Notes: generated by a model from the sequence alone, not told the origin. Positions 17,699-26,312 are shown, counted from the first letter of the stretch. The stretch: DNA of 64,000 nucleotides from Planococcus ruber (GCF_022819085.1 NZ_JALHAG010000011.1:248001-312000); one strand, 5' to 3'. Numbers and translations are program-made.

Positions 17699-18502
17699 TT
17701 ACTGCAAAGTGGTCATCGCTCCGACTGCTCCTGAGAACTCCCCGTTCTCCAAAAATAGCGGAGTGGAACCGCGCAGAATGGTGTAGCTTTCGACAACTTC
17801 CTTCAGTAGCGGATTATGGATGAACGAAGAGCCGATATAGATGACCAGTGAACTGTCGCATTGGCGGGCAGCCTGCACACTGACGGTACTGACGGTTTCA
17901 CCGACAAGTCCGATTACCGTTGCCAATAATTCTTCTTTCGTCAATTCATCCGATATGGAAAAAAGGTCATTTCCAAAGTTGCTCGCTGTCAGTTCGCCGG
18001 AAATCGGCGGTTCTTTTCCTTCATATATATGCTTTACTTTTAAGTCGATCCGTTCACGTGAACCCTTGCTTGCAAGCCGGACGATTTCTTCGTAATCGCT
18101 GACCCCGGTCAATAAATGGCTTAAGCCCACTAAAGTGCCGCCGCCGACTCCCGTGCCCCCTAAACGTTCTTGGCTGTCGTTTTGAATGCAATGAATCGAA
18201 GTCCCCGTCCCTACATTGGTGACCAGATAAGTCGTTTCACTCCGTCCCATTTTGCTGAGCAAAAACTGCACACCGCGGTGAGTCGCTTCAAATTCAACGA
18301 TTTCCTTTGCTTGTTTCGTCAATAATGAACGCAGAACGCCCGATTTCCCGCCTGTCAGGCAAATTTCGCAATCGCCTAGGCCATTCACCCATTTCGCCAC
18401 TCCTTCTATATCGGCTATCGGGGATTTCTTAAATTGTAGTTGGCCATTTTCGGTGTACGCAATTTTAATTAGCGTACCTCCCGCATCTATTCCGATAATC
18501 AT
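17699..18502 (-). CDS. coaW: Type II pantothenate kinase
   Basis: 267 residues, the same length as the staphylococcal CoaW. The ASKHA-fold ATP motif IGIDAGGTLIKIAY lies at the N-terminus; TNVGTGTSIHCI and GGTGVGGGTLVGLSHLL form the active site. It phosphorylates pantothenate in the first step of CoA synthesis. Type II kinases of this group are typically not feedback inhibited by CoA, which fits organisms with high CoA pools. It is monocistronic, with its start immediately after a TGCAAA stretch and no strong ribosome binding site seen (GCAGGTG). Confidence 0.95.
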   Translation of the reverse strand: MIIGIDAGGTLIKIAYTENGQLQFKKSPIADIEGVAKWVNGLGDCEICLTGGKSGVLRSLLTKQAKEIVEFEATHRGVQFLLSKMGRSETTYLVTNVGTGTSIHCIQNDSQERLGGTGVGGGTLVGLSHLLTGVSDYEEIVRLASKGSRERIDLKVKHIYEGKEPPISGELTASNFGNDLFSISDELTKEELLATVIGLVGETVSTVSVQAARQCDSSLVIYIGSSFIHNPLLKEVVESYTILRGSTPLFLENGEFSGAVGAMTTLQ

Positions 18503-18674
18503 TTTGCACCTGCTCTTTCTGAATACCAGCTGTCTTTAATTGCACACGATGAAATTCTACCATAATCTTTTAAGATTTGGTGCAGTTTTCCACGAGATTG
18601 AAGACGGGCGGCTCCAAAGCGAGCCGAATAGAAAAAATGGCTTCGCCCGGCTCCATTTTCTCTCCATAAAATAA

Positions 18675-18706
18675 GAGCCGCCTTCTTATCGGATAGAAGG
18701 CGGCTC
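18675..18706 (-). terminator. Terminator of the symporter operon
   Basis: GAGCCGCCTTCT/AGAAGGCGGCTC perfect 12-bp stem, then TTATTTTAT on the minus strand. The rest of 18503-18724 shows no gene. Confidence 0.9.
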
Positions 18707-18724
18707 ACTTTTCAATTTTCTCTT

Positions 18725-20260
18725 TTACAGCTGTCTGAATCCGCCTGTATTGGCGCGGACCTTCACTTCAGCATATTTCTTGATATCGCTTTCCTTCGAA
18801 AGCAATGTACCGACAACCCCGCCGATAAAGCCAAGCGGAATAGAAATGATTGCCGGGTTGGTCAGCGGGAAGATCGGTGTACCGGTGATAATCGCTGCGC
18901 CAGCTTCCGGATTCATTACGCTTGGGCTGATCGATACCAGGATTAACGCTGAAATCAAACCGGTTAAAATAGCCGAAATAGCCCCTGTCGTGTTGAATTT
19001 CTTCCAGAAAATCGTATAGATGATAACCGGCAAATTGGCACTCGCTGCGATACAGAATGCCAACGATACCAAGAACGCTACGTTCAGGTTTTGAGCGAAA
19101 ATCGCCAACAGGATTGAGAACACAGATACGCCCACAGATGCGTATCGTGCAGCCAGCATCTGCTCTCTTTCAGAGGCCTTCCCTTTCTTGATGATTTGGC
19201 CATAAATGTCATGGGCAAAAGCGGAAGCTCCTGTCAACACAAGCCCTGCTACTACAGCCAAGATCGTTGCAAATGCCACGGCTGAGATAAAGGACATCAA
19301 AATGTCTCCACCAAGCGCCTGGGCAAGGAGCGGAGCTGCCATGTTCCCGGCGGCATTCGTGCTGATAATTTTCTGGGAACCTACGAATGCGGCAGCGCCG
19401 AATCCAAGGAAAATGGTCATTACGTAGAAAATGCCGACAATCCAAGTCGCCCACATAACCGAGCTTCTTGCCGTTTTCGCATCACGCACCGTAAAGAAAC
19501 GCATCAAAATATGCGGCAAGCCGGCTGTTCCGAGAACAAGCGCCAACATAAGCGAGATCGTATCCAACGGAATCGTGTATTTCACGCCCGGATTCAAGAA
19601 TGCTTCACCATGCGGCGTAGCTGTTTTCACTTGGGCAAACATTTCCAGGATGCTGAAATCAAAGCGCTGCAGCACCAGGAAAGAAAGAATAACGGTACCC
19701 ACCATTAAAAGAACGGCTTTAATGATCTGAACCCAGCTTGTCGCTGTCATGCCTCCAAATAGGACGTAAATGGTCATCATGAAACCAACCAAAAGCACAG
19801 CCCATAAGTAGTCAATCCCGAAAAGCAGCTGGATCAATGCGCCCGCCCCTACCAACTGGGCAATCATGTAGAAAATGACAATGGTTATGGAGCTCAATGC
19901 GGCCGCTCCCCGAACTTTTTTTGCATTAAATCGCGCATTGATCATATCGGCTAATGTATACTTCCCTAAATTGCGAAGAGGTTCGGCTACGATAAACAAA
20001 ACGACAAGATAAGCAACCAAATAGCCGATGGAGAAAAGGAAGCCATCAAATCCGAACAAAGCAATGGAACCCGCAATCCCCAGGAAGGAGGCTGCTGACA
20101 AATAGTCGCCTGCAATAGCCATTCCGTTTTGCCAGCCGGTCAACCCTCCACCAGCCGTGTAAAAATCGCTTGTCGAATTGGTTCGTTTCGCCGCGTAATA
20201 CGTAATGACAAGGGTCATCGCAACGATGACTAAGAAAATAACAATTACGGTCGCATTCAT
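18725..20260 (-). CDS. actP: Sodium/solute symporter, acetate permease (ActP) type
   Basis: 511 residues with about 13 hydrophobic segments. An SSS-family Na+-coupled symporter: DFYTAGGGLTGWQNGMAIAGDYLSAASFLG is the typical N-terminal block and AGLPHILMRFFTVRDAKTAR the family signature. It most resembles ActP/YwcA, which imports acetate and other short monocarboxylates. It overlaps the upstream DUF485 gene by 4 bases, the usual actP-yjcH pairing. A SigA promoter precedes the pair. Confidence 0.9.
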   Translation of the reverse strand: MNATVIVIFLVIVAMTLVITYYAAKRTNSTSDFYTAGGGLTGWQNGMAIAGDYLSAASFLGIAGSIALFGFDGFLFSIGYLVAYLVVLFIVAEPLRNLGKYTLADMINARFNAKKVRGAAALSSITIVIFYMIAQLVGAGALIQLLFGIDYLWAVLLVGFMMTIYVLFGGMTATSWVQIIKAVLLMVGTVILSFLVLQRFDFSILEMFAQVKTATPHGEAFLNPGVKYTIPLDTISLMLALVLGTAGLPHILMRFFTVRDAKTARSSVMWATWIVGIFYVMTIFLGFGAAAFVGSQKIISTNAAGNMAAPLLAQALGGDILMSFISAVAFATILAVVAGLVLTGASAFAHDIYGQIIKKGKASEREQMLAARYASVGVSVFSILLAIFAQNLNVAFLVSLAFCIAASANLPVIIYTIFWKKFNTTGAISAILTGLISALILVSISPSVMNPEAGAAIITGTPIFPLTNPAIISIPLGFIGGVVGTLLSKESDIKKYAEVKVRANTGGFRQL

Positions 20261-20673
20261 CGATTTTCCTCCTTGTCATAGTTAAAATCTTTTAACGTGT
20301 CTTGAGCCATCTTGTCAAACTTTTCTGCCCGCTTCATGTATACGGTTACAAGAATCCACGTCATGGCAAACAAGCTGAAGGCGAATACCCATACCCAGGA
20401 AATGTCCCCGATAAAAGATGCTTCAAGAATGCTTGAATACGAAATAATAAAATTAAATAAGAGATAAAGTCCTAAAAAGAGTATCGTTGTGGGAATTAAA
20501 AATGCCTTTTTCTTTTTCATTAATTCTTTAAACCCTGCTGAAGATTCAATGGCTAAAAAGTCCGGGACATGTCCTGCTGCTCTTGTATCAGAAACGGTAC
20601 TGCCGCCTTTCACTTTGCTGCTCCCCTTTGAACGCGCAAGTTCTGCATTGGTTTCTGCAATTGGTTTTGACAA
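20257..20673 (-). CDS. DUF485 family membrane protein (ActP partner)
   Basis: 138 residues from TTG 20673 (MSKPIAETNAEL...). It has two membrane segments (about residues 60-80 and 95-115) and the FKELMKKKKAFLIPTTILFL block of DUF485 (YjcH/YwcB). These small proteins are always encoded with SSS symporters such as ActP and are thought to assist or regulate them. Start: AAAGGGG lies eight bases upstream of the TTG; a GTG at 20682 overlaps that site. The 40-residue hydrophilic N-terminal extension is longer than in the enterobacterial YjcH. Confidence 0.88.
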   Translation of the reverse strand: MSKPIAETNAELARSKGSSKVKGGSTVSDTRAAGHVPDFLAIESSAGFKELMKKKKAFLIPTTILFLGLYLLFNFIISYSSILEASFIGDISWVWVFAFSLFAMTWILVTVYMKRAEKFDKMAQDTLKDFNYDKEENR

Positions 20674-20718
20674 ATACAACACCCCTTTAAAATTTTAATT
20701 TTTCTGAATCTAAAAATA

Positions 20719-20747
20719 ATTAAAACATCCATAAACATCCAAGTCAA
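20719..20747 (-). promoter_or_regulatory. SigA promoter of the DUF485-actP operon
   Basis: On the minus strand TTGACT, 17 bases, TTTAAT. The spacer contains two copies of GGATGTTT. Leader of about 40 bases to the start. Confidence 0.7.
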
Positions 20748-20804
20748 CCACTGTCATACAAAATGTGGTAATATCAGAAAATTTTTCTCTTCAGACGAAA
20801 TAAA

Positions 20805-20843
20805 AACCTCAGAAGCTGCCGACTGGCCGGCTCTTCCGAGGTT
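20805..20843 (-). terminator. Terminator of the subtilisin gene (imperfect stem)
   Basis: AACCTC/GAGGTT base with an interrupted GAAG/CTTC and GCCG/CGGC upper stem, followed by TTTTTA on the minus strand. Confidence 0.7.
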
Positions 20844-20855
20844 TCTTTTTATTGA

Positions 20856-21848
20856 TTATTCTTCCGTAGATTTCTTCGCAGCAGAGGAATTGAAGAGCTC
20901 CAATAAACGCTCGTCTTTCTGCAAGATGTCGAGGGCGAGCAAACCGTTTCCTTCCGCTGTTTTCGGATAGCCAAGAGGCACGGTTCTTCTGACCAATTGA
21001 GCGTATAGTTCCGCTTCCGTCAACTCCCGCTGGAATTGCTTTTCTGCAATATTCTTGATCAGCGCCAAAGCTCCGTACACATGAGGCGTCGCCATCGAAG
21101 TTCCCAACAGGCTTGCATACTTCCCCCCGGGGTAAGCCGAATAAATATTCATGCCCGGAGCCACCAAGTCAATTTCGTTGTTGGTATTGCTAAAAGGCGC
21201 TATTTTGCGGCTGAAATCTACCGCCCCCACTTGGATTACTTCCCCGTAGGTCCCAGGATAAGCAAATTCATCCGTTTGAGGGCTGTCATCTCCTTCATTT
21301 CCGGCAGCGCAGACTACCGGAATCCCCGCATCCACTGCCCGTTTTACCGCTTCATACAATTCAGGAATATCTTCAGGGCCGCCGAGAGACATCGAAATCA
21401 CACTCGTCCGCTCACCTTTTGGCCCTCTCCAATCGACGGCATAGTGGATGCCGTCAATAATGCCGGCATATTCTCCACTGCCACTTCCAGTCAACACTTT
21501 AAGAATCAGTAAATCGGCGTTTGGGGCAACCCCCACAATGCCTCCGCCTTCCTTCAACGAAGCAGCAGCTGTTCCCGCCACATGGGTGCCATGTCCATTA
21601 TTGTCATCAAAATTGGCCGGATCTCCGCCAAAGTCGCTTGTAAAATTTCGGCCATCAATAATCCGCTCTTTCAAATCCGGATGGTCCACTTGGCAGCCTG
21701 TATCCAAAACAGTAATGATATTGCCTCTTCCGTATGCCGCCTGTTCCCACACTTCGGGTGCCTGTATCATTCTGACGCCTTCCGGTATTTGCGGTACAGC
21801 AGAAGTGATGTCTTCAATCCAGTATGGTATCAGGTGAATTTTTTCCAT
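20856..21848 (-). CDS. isp: Intracellular subtilisin-like serine protease
   Basis: 330 residues, S8 peptidase. Catalytic triad: Asp in [15 protein letters not shown] (about residue 49), His in [11 protein letters not shown] (about 86), Ser in [11 protein letters not shown] (about 250); oxyanion Asn in CAAGNEGD. There is no signal peptide; instead a short N-terminal propeptide with the LIPY motif (residues 6-9), the hallmark of intracellular subtilisins (IspA), which act on cytosolic proteins. Start ATG 21848 has GGGGAGGCG upstream. The promoter (21888-21916) carries a LexA-like box in its spacer, unusual for this family, which in Bacillus is controlled by nutrition and growth phase. Confidence 0.95.
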   Translation of the reverse strand: MEKIHLIPYWIEDITSAVPQIPEGVRMIQAPEVWEQAAYGRGNIITVLDTGCQVDHPDLKERIIDGRNFTSDFGGDPANFDDNNGHGTHVAGTAAASLKEGGGIVGVAPNADLLILKVLTGSGSGEYAGIIDGIHYAVDWRGPKGERTSVISMSLGGPEDIPELYEAVKRAVDAGIPVVCAAGNEGDDSPQTDEFAYPGTYGEVIQVGAVDFSRKIAPFSNTNNEIDLVAPGMNIYSAYPGGKYASLLGTSMATPHVYGALALIKNIAEKQFQRELTEAELYAQLVRRTVPLGYPKTAEGNGLLALDILQKDERLLELFNSSAAKKSTEE

Positions 21849-21887
21849 TTGTTTCGCCTCCCCATGAAGTGGATATATGTAACTTGA

Positions 21888-21916
21888 ATAATAGAACGAA
21901 TGTTCTTAATTATCAA
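21888..21916 (-). promoter_or_regulatory. Protease promoter with embedded LexA-like box
   Basis: On the minus strand TTGATA, exactly 17 bases, TATTAT. The spacer bases next to the -10 box (21894-21905) read GAACATTCGTTC on the minus strand (GAACGAATGTTC on the plus strand), which fits the core GAAC-N4-GTTC of the Bacillus LexA site CGAACRNRYGTTCG; the outer C and G are A and T. A bound repressor here would block RNA polymerase. Confidence 0.6.
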
Positions 21917-22027
21917 ACTCTTTATATCTGGCTGTAAAAAGAAATATTCATTCATTTTTAAATTTTTCCTATTACATGTATATAATGGAATAAGAAAGAT
22001 TGAATATATTAGTGGAGTGTGAATCGT

Positions 22028-22855
22028 ATGGAATCCATCCTAAACGTGGCCAAGCATTTGAAAGAAAATGCTCAATCCTTATCTAACACAATTGTTGATG
22101 ACATTGTGCCTACTTTTCCTCACTCTGTTTCTCTGCAGGAAATCAACCAGGCGAAAATTGTCTACACCGAGTTTCTCCAATTTCTTGGCAATTCCTTGTT
22201 AAAGACTGAAGAAAATGTACATACCGAATTAATCAAGTGGAGCAAAAAAAATGGCGAGCTTCAGGCAGCTCTCGGCCAGCCGATTTCCACTGTGATTGTG
22301 CGCTATCCATCCACCCGTTCCATTTTCATCGATCATTTAACCGCTGTGTCGATGGCTTACCAATTGCCGCCGCTCGAAATGATCAATTTAATGAAACGCT
22401 TTAATTATTTATTGGACCTCAGCTTGAATGAAGCTATTTTTGCATTTGAACGGCTGACCGAAGAAAAGTTTGCCGCCAACCGCCGACAGATCAATGAACT
22501 TTCCGCTCCGATCGTCTCTATTCAAGAAGGCATTGCTGTCCTCCCGTTAATCGGGTTAATCGATCAGGAACGGGCACAATACCTCGTGGAACATATTGTG
22601 CCGAAAATTCCTTCTCTGCATATCGAAACGCTGATCGTCGATTTTTCGGGCATCCTTATGATTGATAACCAGGTGGCTGACCAGTTGCTTAAAGTCTCCA
22701 GTATGCTGAAGCTATTGGGAATTGCGGTCGTTTCTACCGGGATCCGCCCCCAAATCGCACAAGCAATGATTCAGGAAGGCGTGAATCTTTCTGCCATCCG
22801 AAGCTATGCAACCGTAAGGCAAGCTCTCGAAGAGATGAATAAATTGAAGATTTAA
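22028..22855 (+). CDS. RsbR-type protein with C-terminal STAS domain, phospho-threonines absent
   Basis: 275 residues. The N-terminal 150 residues are helical like the non-haem globin-type sensor of RsbR paralogues. The C-terminal STAS domain starts at about residue 160 (SAPIVSIQEGIAVLPLIGLI). RsbR proteins form the stressosome core with RsbS and release RsbT to activate SigB when their STAS threonines are phosphorylated. By my alignment from memory to RsbRA, the Thr171 position is Gln (LIDQERAQ) and the Thr205 position is Asn (MIDNQVADQ). Start: ATG 22028 has GGAG ten bases upstream; GTG 22019 crowds it. No rsbS, rsbT or rsbX is adjacent. Confidence 0.88.
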   Translation: MESILNVAKHLKENAQSLSNTIVDDIVPTFPHSVSLQEINQAKIVYTEFLQFLGNSLLKTEENVHTELIKWSKKNGELQAALGQPISTVIVRYPSTRSIFIDHLTAVSMAYQLPPLEMINLMKRFNYLLDLSLNEAIFAFERLTEEKFAANRRQINELSAPIVSIQEGIAVLPLIGLIDQERAQYLVEHIVPKIPSLHIETLIVDFSGILMIDNQVADQLLKVSSMLKLLGIAVVSTGIRPQIAQAMIQEGVNLSAIRSYATVRQALEEMNKLKI

Positions 22856-22931
22856 AAGAGGGCTCACTGGATTTCCCTCCCTTTTGACGTCAGAATGGTT
22901 GTAAGTTTTAACCTATAAAGGAGTGGAAAGA

Positions 22932-23990
22932 ATGGAGAAATGGCTTTTATATGGAGCTTATGGCTTTACAGGGGAGTTGATTGCACGCGAAGCAGCTAAG
23001 AGAGGCCTTTCACCGATTTTGGCAGGCCGCAACGCACAAAAACTCGAGCCGCTTGCAGATGAATTAGGTCTTGAGATGCGCACTTTTCCTTTGGATGCAC
23101 ATGCGCCGGACCAGCTGGCCGACATTTCGCTCGTCCTCCACTGCGCTGGCCCTTTCAGCAAAACCAGCCAACCGATGATGGAAGCCTGTCTTTCTGCCGG
23201 GGCGCATTATTTGGATATCACCGGTGAAATCGACGTCTTTGAACAAACCCATGCCTTAACGGAAGAAGCGAAACAAAAAGGAATTATTCTTTGTTCCGGC
23301 GTCGGTTTCGATGTTATTCCAACCGACTGCACCGCTTTAAAATTAAAAGAGCTCATGCCCGAGGCCGTTTCGTTGGCTCTTGGCTTCGATTCGGACTCGG
23401 GGATTTCCAGAGGCACCTATAAAACGATGATCGAAGGTTTGGGCTCGGGCAGCACCGTCCGCAACAACGGAGAGCTGACGCCTGTGCCTCTCGGAAGCCA
23501 GCGACGGACCATCGACTACGGGCGAGGGCCGCGTTCTTCCATGGGCATCCCTTGGGGAGACGTTTCAACCGCTTACTACACAACCGGCATTCAAAACATT
23601 TCTGCTTGGAAGCCAGTCCCTCGTCCGGCAGCAGCCGGGGCTCGCTTTCTCAGCGGCCTGCGCCCTGTTTTATCATCCGCTGCGGTTCAAAAAACGCTGA
23701 AGCGGTGGGTCGATGAACGCGTAAGCGGACCGGATGAAGAACTTCGCTCCAACTCCCCCGCGTTTATATGGGGAGAAGCCCAAAATGCGGAAGGCTTGAG
23801 GAAAGTCGCCCGCCTTCAGACAGCTAATGTATACGATTTAACCGTTTACGGCGCCTTGGAATGCGTCAGCCGTTTGCTGGCTGGAAAGTTTACAGGAGGC
23901 AGCTATACGCCCTCAATGCTCTTCGGCTCGAGCCTTGTCGAAGAACTTCCCGGCTCCGGAACTTTTGAAATCGACACCTTCTATCCTTAA
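22932..23990 (+). CDS. Saccharopine dehydrogenase-like NAD(P)-dependent reductase
   Basis: 352 residues. The N-terminal Rossmann motif is YGAYGFTGELIAREAAKRG, followed by LAGRNAQKLEPLADELG, LVLHCAGPFSKTSQPMMEAC and HYLDITGEIDVFE, all typical of the trans-acting enoyl reductase/saccharopine dehydrogenase-like group. These act on lipids or unknown substrates, not usually saccharopine. Start: ATG 22932 lies eight bases after AAAGGAG. It follows the RsbR-like gene by 76 bases on the same strand without a clear terminator, so some read-through is possible. Confidence 0.9.
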   Translation: MEKWLLYGAYGFTGELIAREAAKRGLSPILAGRNAQKLEPLADELGLEMRTFPLDAHAPDQLADISLVLHCAGPFSKTSQPMMEACLSAGAHYLDITGEIDVFEQTHALTEEAKQKGIILCSGVGFDVIPTDCTALKLKELMPEAVSLALGFDSDSGISRGTYKTMIEGLGSGSTVRNNGELTPVPLGSQRRTIDYGRGPRSSMGIPWGDVSTAYYTTGIQNISAWKPVPRPAAAGARFLSGLRPVLSSAAVQKTLKRWVDERVSGPDEELRSNSPAFIWGEAQNAEGLRKVARLQTANVYDLTVYGALECVSRLLAGKFTGGSYTPSMLFGSSLVEELPGSGTFEIDTFYP

Positions 23991-24003
23991 TTAACTACCT
24001 GCA

Positions 24004-24037
24004 AAAAAAGCTTGCCTCTTTGAAGGCAAGCTTTTTT
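24004..24037. terminator. Bidirectional terminator between reductase and fetB
   Basis: AAAAAAGCTTGCCT/AGGCAAGCTTTTTT perfect stem between convergent genes. Confidence 0.92.
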
Positions 24038-24785
24038 AGTTCTTCAGAAATTGCATCCGTTGATTGAATAAGGTTGGATAAGACAAGAAGCCCAGCAGGA
24101 CGCTCGTAACCGCTGCAGTGGTGAGCAACAGGAACATGATCAGCAATTGAAATTGCACCGCTTGGATCGGATCTGCACCGGCAATGATCTGCCCGCTCAT
24201 CATACCGGGCAATTGCACGAGCCCAACGGTTTTCTGGCTTTCGATGGTCGGAATCATGCTGGCTTTGATCGATTGGATCAATTGTTTATGAATTGCTTGT
24301 TTCGGCGTGCCGCCAAGCGATAAAATCAGTTCCGTTTGATCTTGATGCGCTTCCACTTCTGAGGTAAAACGATTTAAGAAAAGGATGGACAGCACCATCG
24401 AGTTCCCAATCACCATGCCGCTGATGGAAATAATGTATTGGGCAGTGGGCGGTGTAATTTTGAAGCCCAGCAGAATGCTTTGCGTAAGGACTTCTACAAA
24501 TACGAGCGTCACCGCTATTTTCCATGTAATGCCTTTAATCGCGGCACCTTTCTTCTGCGCATTGTGCGTCGCCGCCGCAATCATCAACGTGACCATCAAG
24601 AAAATATAGAGCAAACTCTCCGAATCAAAAACGAATTTCAGGATAAATCCGACAGCCAACAATTGTACAATTGAACGGAGAGTAGCAATGATGGTGTCTT
24701 TCTCTAATCCTAAATTTAATGTCTTGGAGAGGATCAAGGGAATGACGACAAAAATAAGGGTGATCGATAAGGTCAAATAAGTCAT
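24036..24785 (-). CDS. fetB: UPF0014-family ABC permease (FetB-like)
   Basis: 249 residues with about seven hydrophobic segments. Family blocks: LRSIVQLLAVGFIL, GNSMVLSILFLNRF, LSLGGTPKQAI and KTVGLVQLPGMMSGQIIAGADP. In E. coli FetB (YbbM) forms with FetA an ABC system that exports iron and raises peroxide tolerance. It overlaps the ATPase gene by 4 bases and lies just downstream of ferritin, a setting that supports an iron role. Substrate remains inferred. Confidence 0.9.
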   Translation of the reverse strand: MTYLTLSITLIFVVIPLILSKTLNLGLEKDTIIATLRSIVQLLAVGFILKFVFDSESLLYIFLMVTLMIAAATHNAQKKGAAIKGITWKIAVTLVFVEVLTQSILLGFKITPPTAQYIISISGMVIGNSMVLSILFLNRFTSEVEAHQDQTELILSLGGTPKQAIHKQLIQSIKASMIPTIESQKTVGLVQLPGMMSGQIIAGADPIQAVQFQLLIMFLLLTTAAVTSVLLGFLSYPTLFNQRMQFLKN

Positions 24786-25513
24786 CCTACTTCCCCCTTC
24801 ACAAAGACTTGGACTTTTTCATTATGCGGGTCTTCCAGCAATTCACTTTCCCCGGTTTCCACTACTTCCCCTTCCATCATGACCCATGTAAAATCACCGA
24901 TTTCCAAGGCTTGCTGCAGATTGTGGGTAATCCAAACAATCGCTGTTTTGTATTTTTGATTGATTTTTACAATCAATTCTTCGATTTCCTTCAGTGAAGT
25001 CCGGTCTAAAGAAGAAGTGATCTCATCCAGCAATAGAATTTCGGGGCGATTCACCAAAGTCCGGGCAATCGATACTTTTTGGCGCTGCCCGCCCGATAAA
25101 TCTTTAACGTTCCTTTTTAGAAGTTCTTTTCCAAGACCGACATCTTCCAATAAGCTAAAAGCCCAGCTTTCATCTAATTTTTCATTTTTCAATGCCAGCG
25201 GCAAAGCCAAATTGTCATAGACGGAGCCGTCAATCATCGGCGCACTTTGCAAAGCAATGCCGACCGTACGGCGGAGCTCAACAGGTTCATATTGTTGAAT
25301 GGAAGTGCCATTGATATAGATATCACCGGAATCCGGCGACAATAAGCCATTGCATAATTTCAGCAAAGTCGTTTTCCCGGCACCCGATGGGCCTACCAAG
25401 GTGGTAATTTTGCCGGCTGGAAAAGAACCGGTGATGTCTTTTAGAATAGTCAGGTTCCCAATGGAATAATCCACATGCTTAAAATGGATCGCTGGTTTAT
25501 ACTCGATCGCCAT
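24782..25513 (-). CDS. fetA: ABC transporter ATP-binding protein (FetA-like)
   Basis: 243 residues. Walker A GPSGAGKTT (about residues 39-47), Q-loop ALQSAPMIDGS, signature LSGGQRQKVSIART, Walker B ILLLDEITSSLD and H-loop WITHN. It energises the UPF0014 permease encoded 4 bases into its 3' end. Start: ATG 25513 has GAGGAG seven bases upstream; the longer frame to 25579 runs through the ferritin terminator and is rejected. Confidence 0.92.
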   Translation of the reverse strand: MAIEYKPAIHFKHVDYSIGNLTILKDITGSFPAGKITTLVGPSGAGKTTLLKLCNGLLSPDSGDIYINGTSIQQYEPVELRRTVGIALQSAPMIDGSVYDNLALPLALKNEKLDESWAFSLLEDVGLGKELLKRNVKDLSGGQRQKVSIARTLVNRPEILLLDEITSSLDRTSLKEIEELIVKINQKYKTAIVWITHNLQQALEIGDFTWVMMEGEVVETGESELLEDPHNEKVQVFVKGEVG

Positions 25514-25539
25514 GTTCCCACTCCTCTTTTCAAAAAAAT

Positions 25540-25571
25540 AAAACAGCACACAGTCAGCGGTGTGCTGTTTT
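25540..25571 (-). terminator. Ferritin terminator
   Basis: AAAACAGCACAC/GTGTGCTGTTTT 12-bp stem followed on the minus strand by a T-rich run. It lies between ferritin and the fetAB genes, so fetAB may be reached by read-through or from an unseen promoter. Confidence 0.9.
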
Positions 25572-25580
25572 GGAATCACT

Positions 25581-26078
25581 TTAGCCTTCTAATTTACGTT
25601 CAGCGAATTCATCATCCATCTTAAGGAAGTATTCTCCGCCTTCTTCAATATGCTTCATGCGGGCAATCATATCCCGGAACATTTTTTCTTCTTCCATCTG
25701 TTCTTCAATGAACCAGTCCAGGAAAGAAAGCGTGGCATGTTCCTGCAATTCGTCGGCCAGTGTGACAAGCGCATAGATATTGCTCGTTACTTCTTTTTCC
25801 TGCGCCAATGAACTTTCCAGGACATCCATAGCACTTACATAATGGTTTTTCGGTTCGCTTAATGATTGAAGCATCGGCTTTTCATCCATTGTCACCAAAT
25901 ACTCGTAGAATTTCATGGCATGAAAATGTTCTTCCTTCGCTTGCACTAAATAGAAGTTGGCAAATCCATGATACCCTTTTTTCGAGAAATAAGCGGCCAT
26001 TGCGGTATATGAATGAGACGCCTGCAGCTCGTTGTTGAATTGGTCATTTAACGCTAACACTAGTTTTGACGGCAACAT
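25581..26078 (-). CDS. ftnA: Ferritin
   Basis: 165 residues, four-helix non-haem bacterial ferritin. Ferroxidase ligands are visible: Glu in LNDQFNNELQASHSY (about residue 17), E-x-x-H in AKEEHFHAMKFYEY (about residues 49-53), Glu in ESSLAQEKEVT and Q/E in WFIEEQMEEEK. It oxidises Fe2+ and stores iron as a 24-mer shell in the cytosol. Start ATG 26078 follows AAAAGGAGG by 7 bases; earlier in-frame codons up to 26204 lie inside the promoter. Two Fur/PerR-like operators flank the promoter. It is next to fetAB, forming an iron storage and efflux block. Confidence 0.95.
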   Translation of the reverse strand: MLPSKLVLALNDQFNNELQASHSYTAMAAYFSKKGYHGFANFYLVQAKEEHFHAMKFYEYLVTMDEKPMLQSLSEPKNHYVSAMDVLESSLAQEKEVTSNIYALVTLADELQEHATLSFLDWFIEEQMEEEKMFRDMIARMKHIEEGGEYFLKMDDEFAERKLEG

Positions 26079-26101
26079 GTAATCATCCTCCTTTTCCTTA
26101 T

Positions 26102-26116
26102 TTAGAATCATTCTAA
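26102..26116 (-). promoter_or_regulatory. PerR/Fur-family operator at the ferritin start site
   Basis: TTAGAATGATTCTAA (minus strand) is a perfect 7-1-7 palindrome, differing from the PerR consensus TTATAATNATTATAA only by a symmetric T-A to G-C change in each arm. It covers the predicted transcription start. Confidence 0.75.
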
Positions 26117-26123
26117 TGTAGAT

Positions 26124-26152
26124 AATATAACACATCCCCCAAATCATTGCAA
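26124..26152 (-). promoter_or_regulatory. Ferritin promoter
   Basis: TTGCAA, 17 bases, TATATT on the minus strand, with TGT before the -10 box (extended -10). Confidence 0.75.
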
Positions 26153-26178
26153 AACAAATGAGAATAGAATAGTATAAA

Positions 26179-26193
26179 TGATAATCATAATCA
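26179..26193. promoter_or_regulatory. Second Fur-like box upstream of ferritin
   Basis: TGATAATCATAATCA fits the Fur 7-1-7 consensus TGATAATNATTATCA at all but one position. It lies about 65 bases upstream of the predicted start of transcription. Confidence 0.6.
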
Positions 26194-26283
26194 TTTAAAA
26201 TCATATTTTAAACATTCCAGATAAGAATTATTATTATTTAAAGATATTATTAATTTAATCTATCTGATTTTGAAGCTTTTCAC

Positions 26284-26312
26284 TTACTTTAAGTAACCAA
26301 TTGTTGTATGAT
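26284..26312 (+). promoter_or_regulatory. Candidate ribA promoter with palindrome at -35
   Basis: TATGAT (26307-26312) with TTACTT 17 bases upstream. The -35 region is part of a perfect palindrome TTACTTTAAGTAA (26284-26296). The leader to the ATG is about 37 bases, and no FMN-riboswitch sequence is present. Confidence 0.45.
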
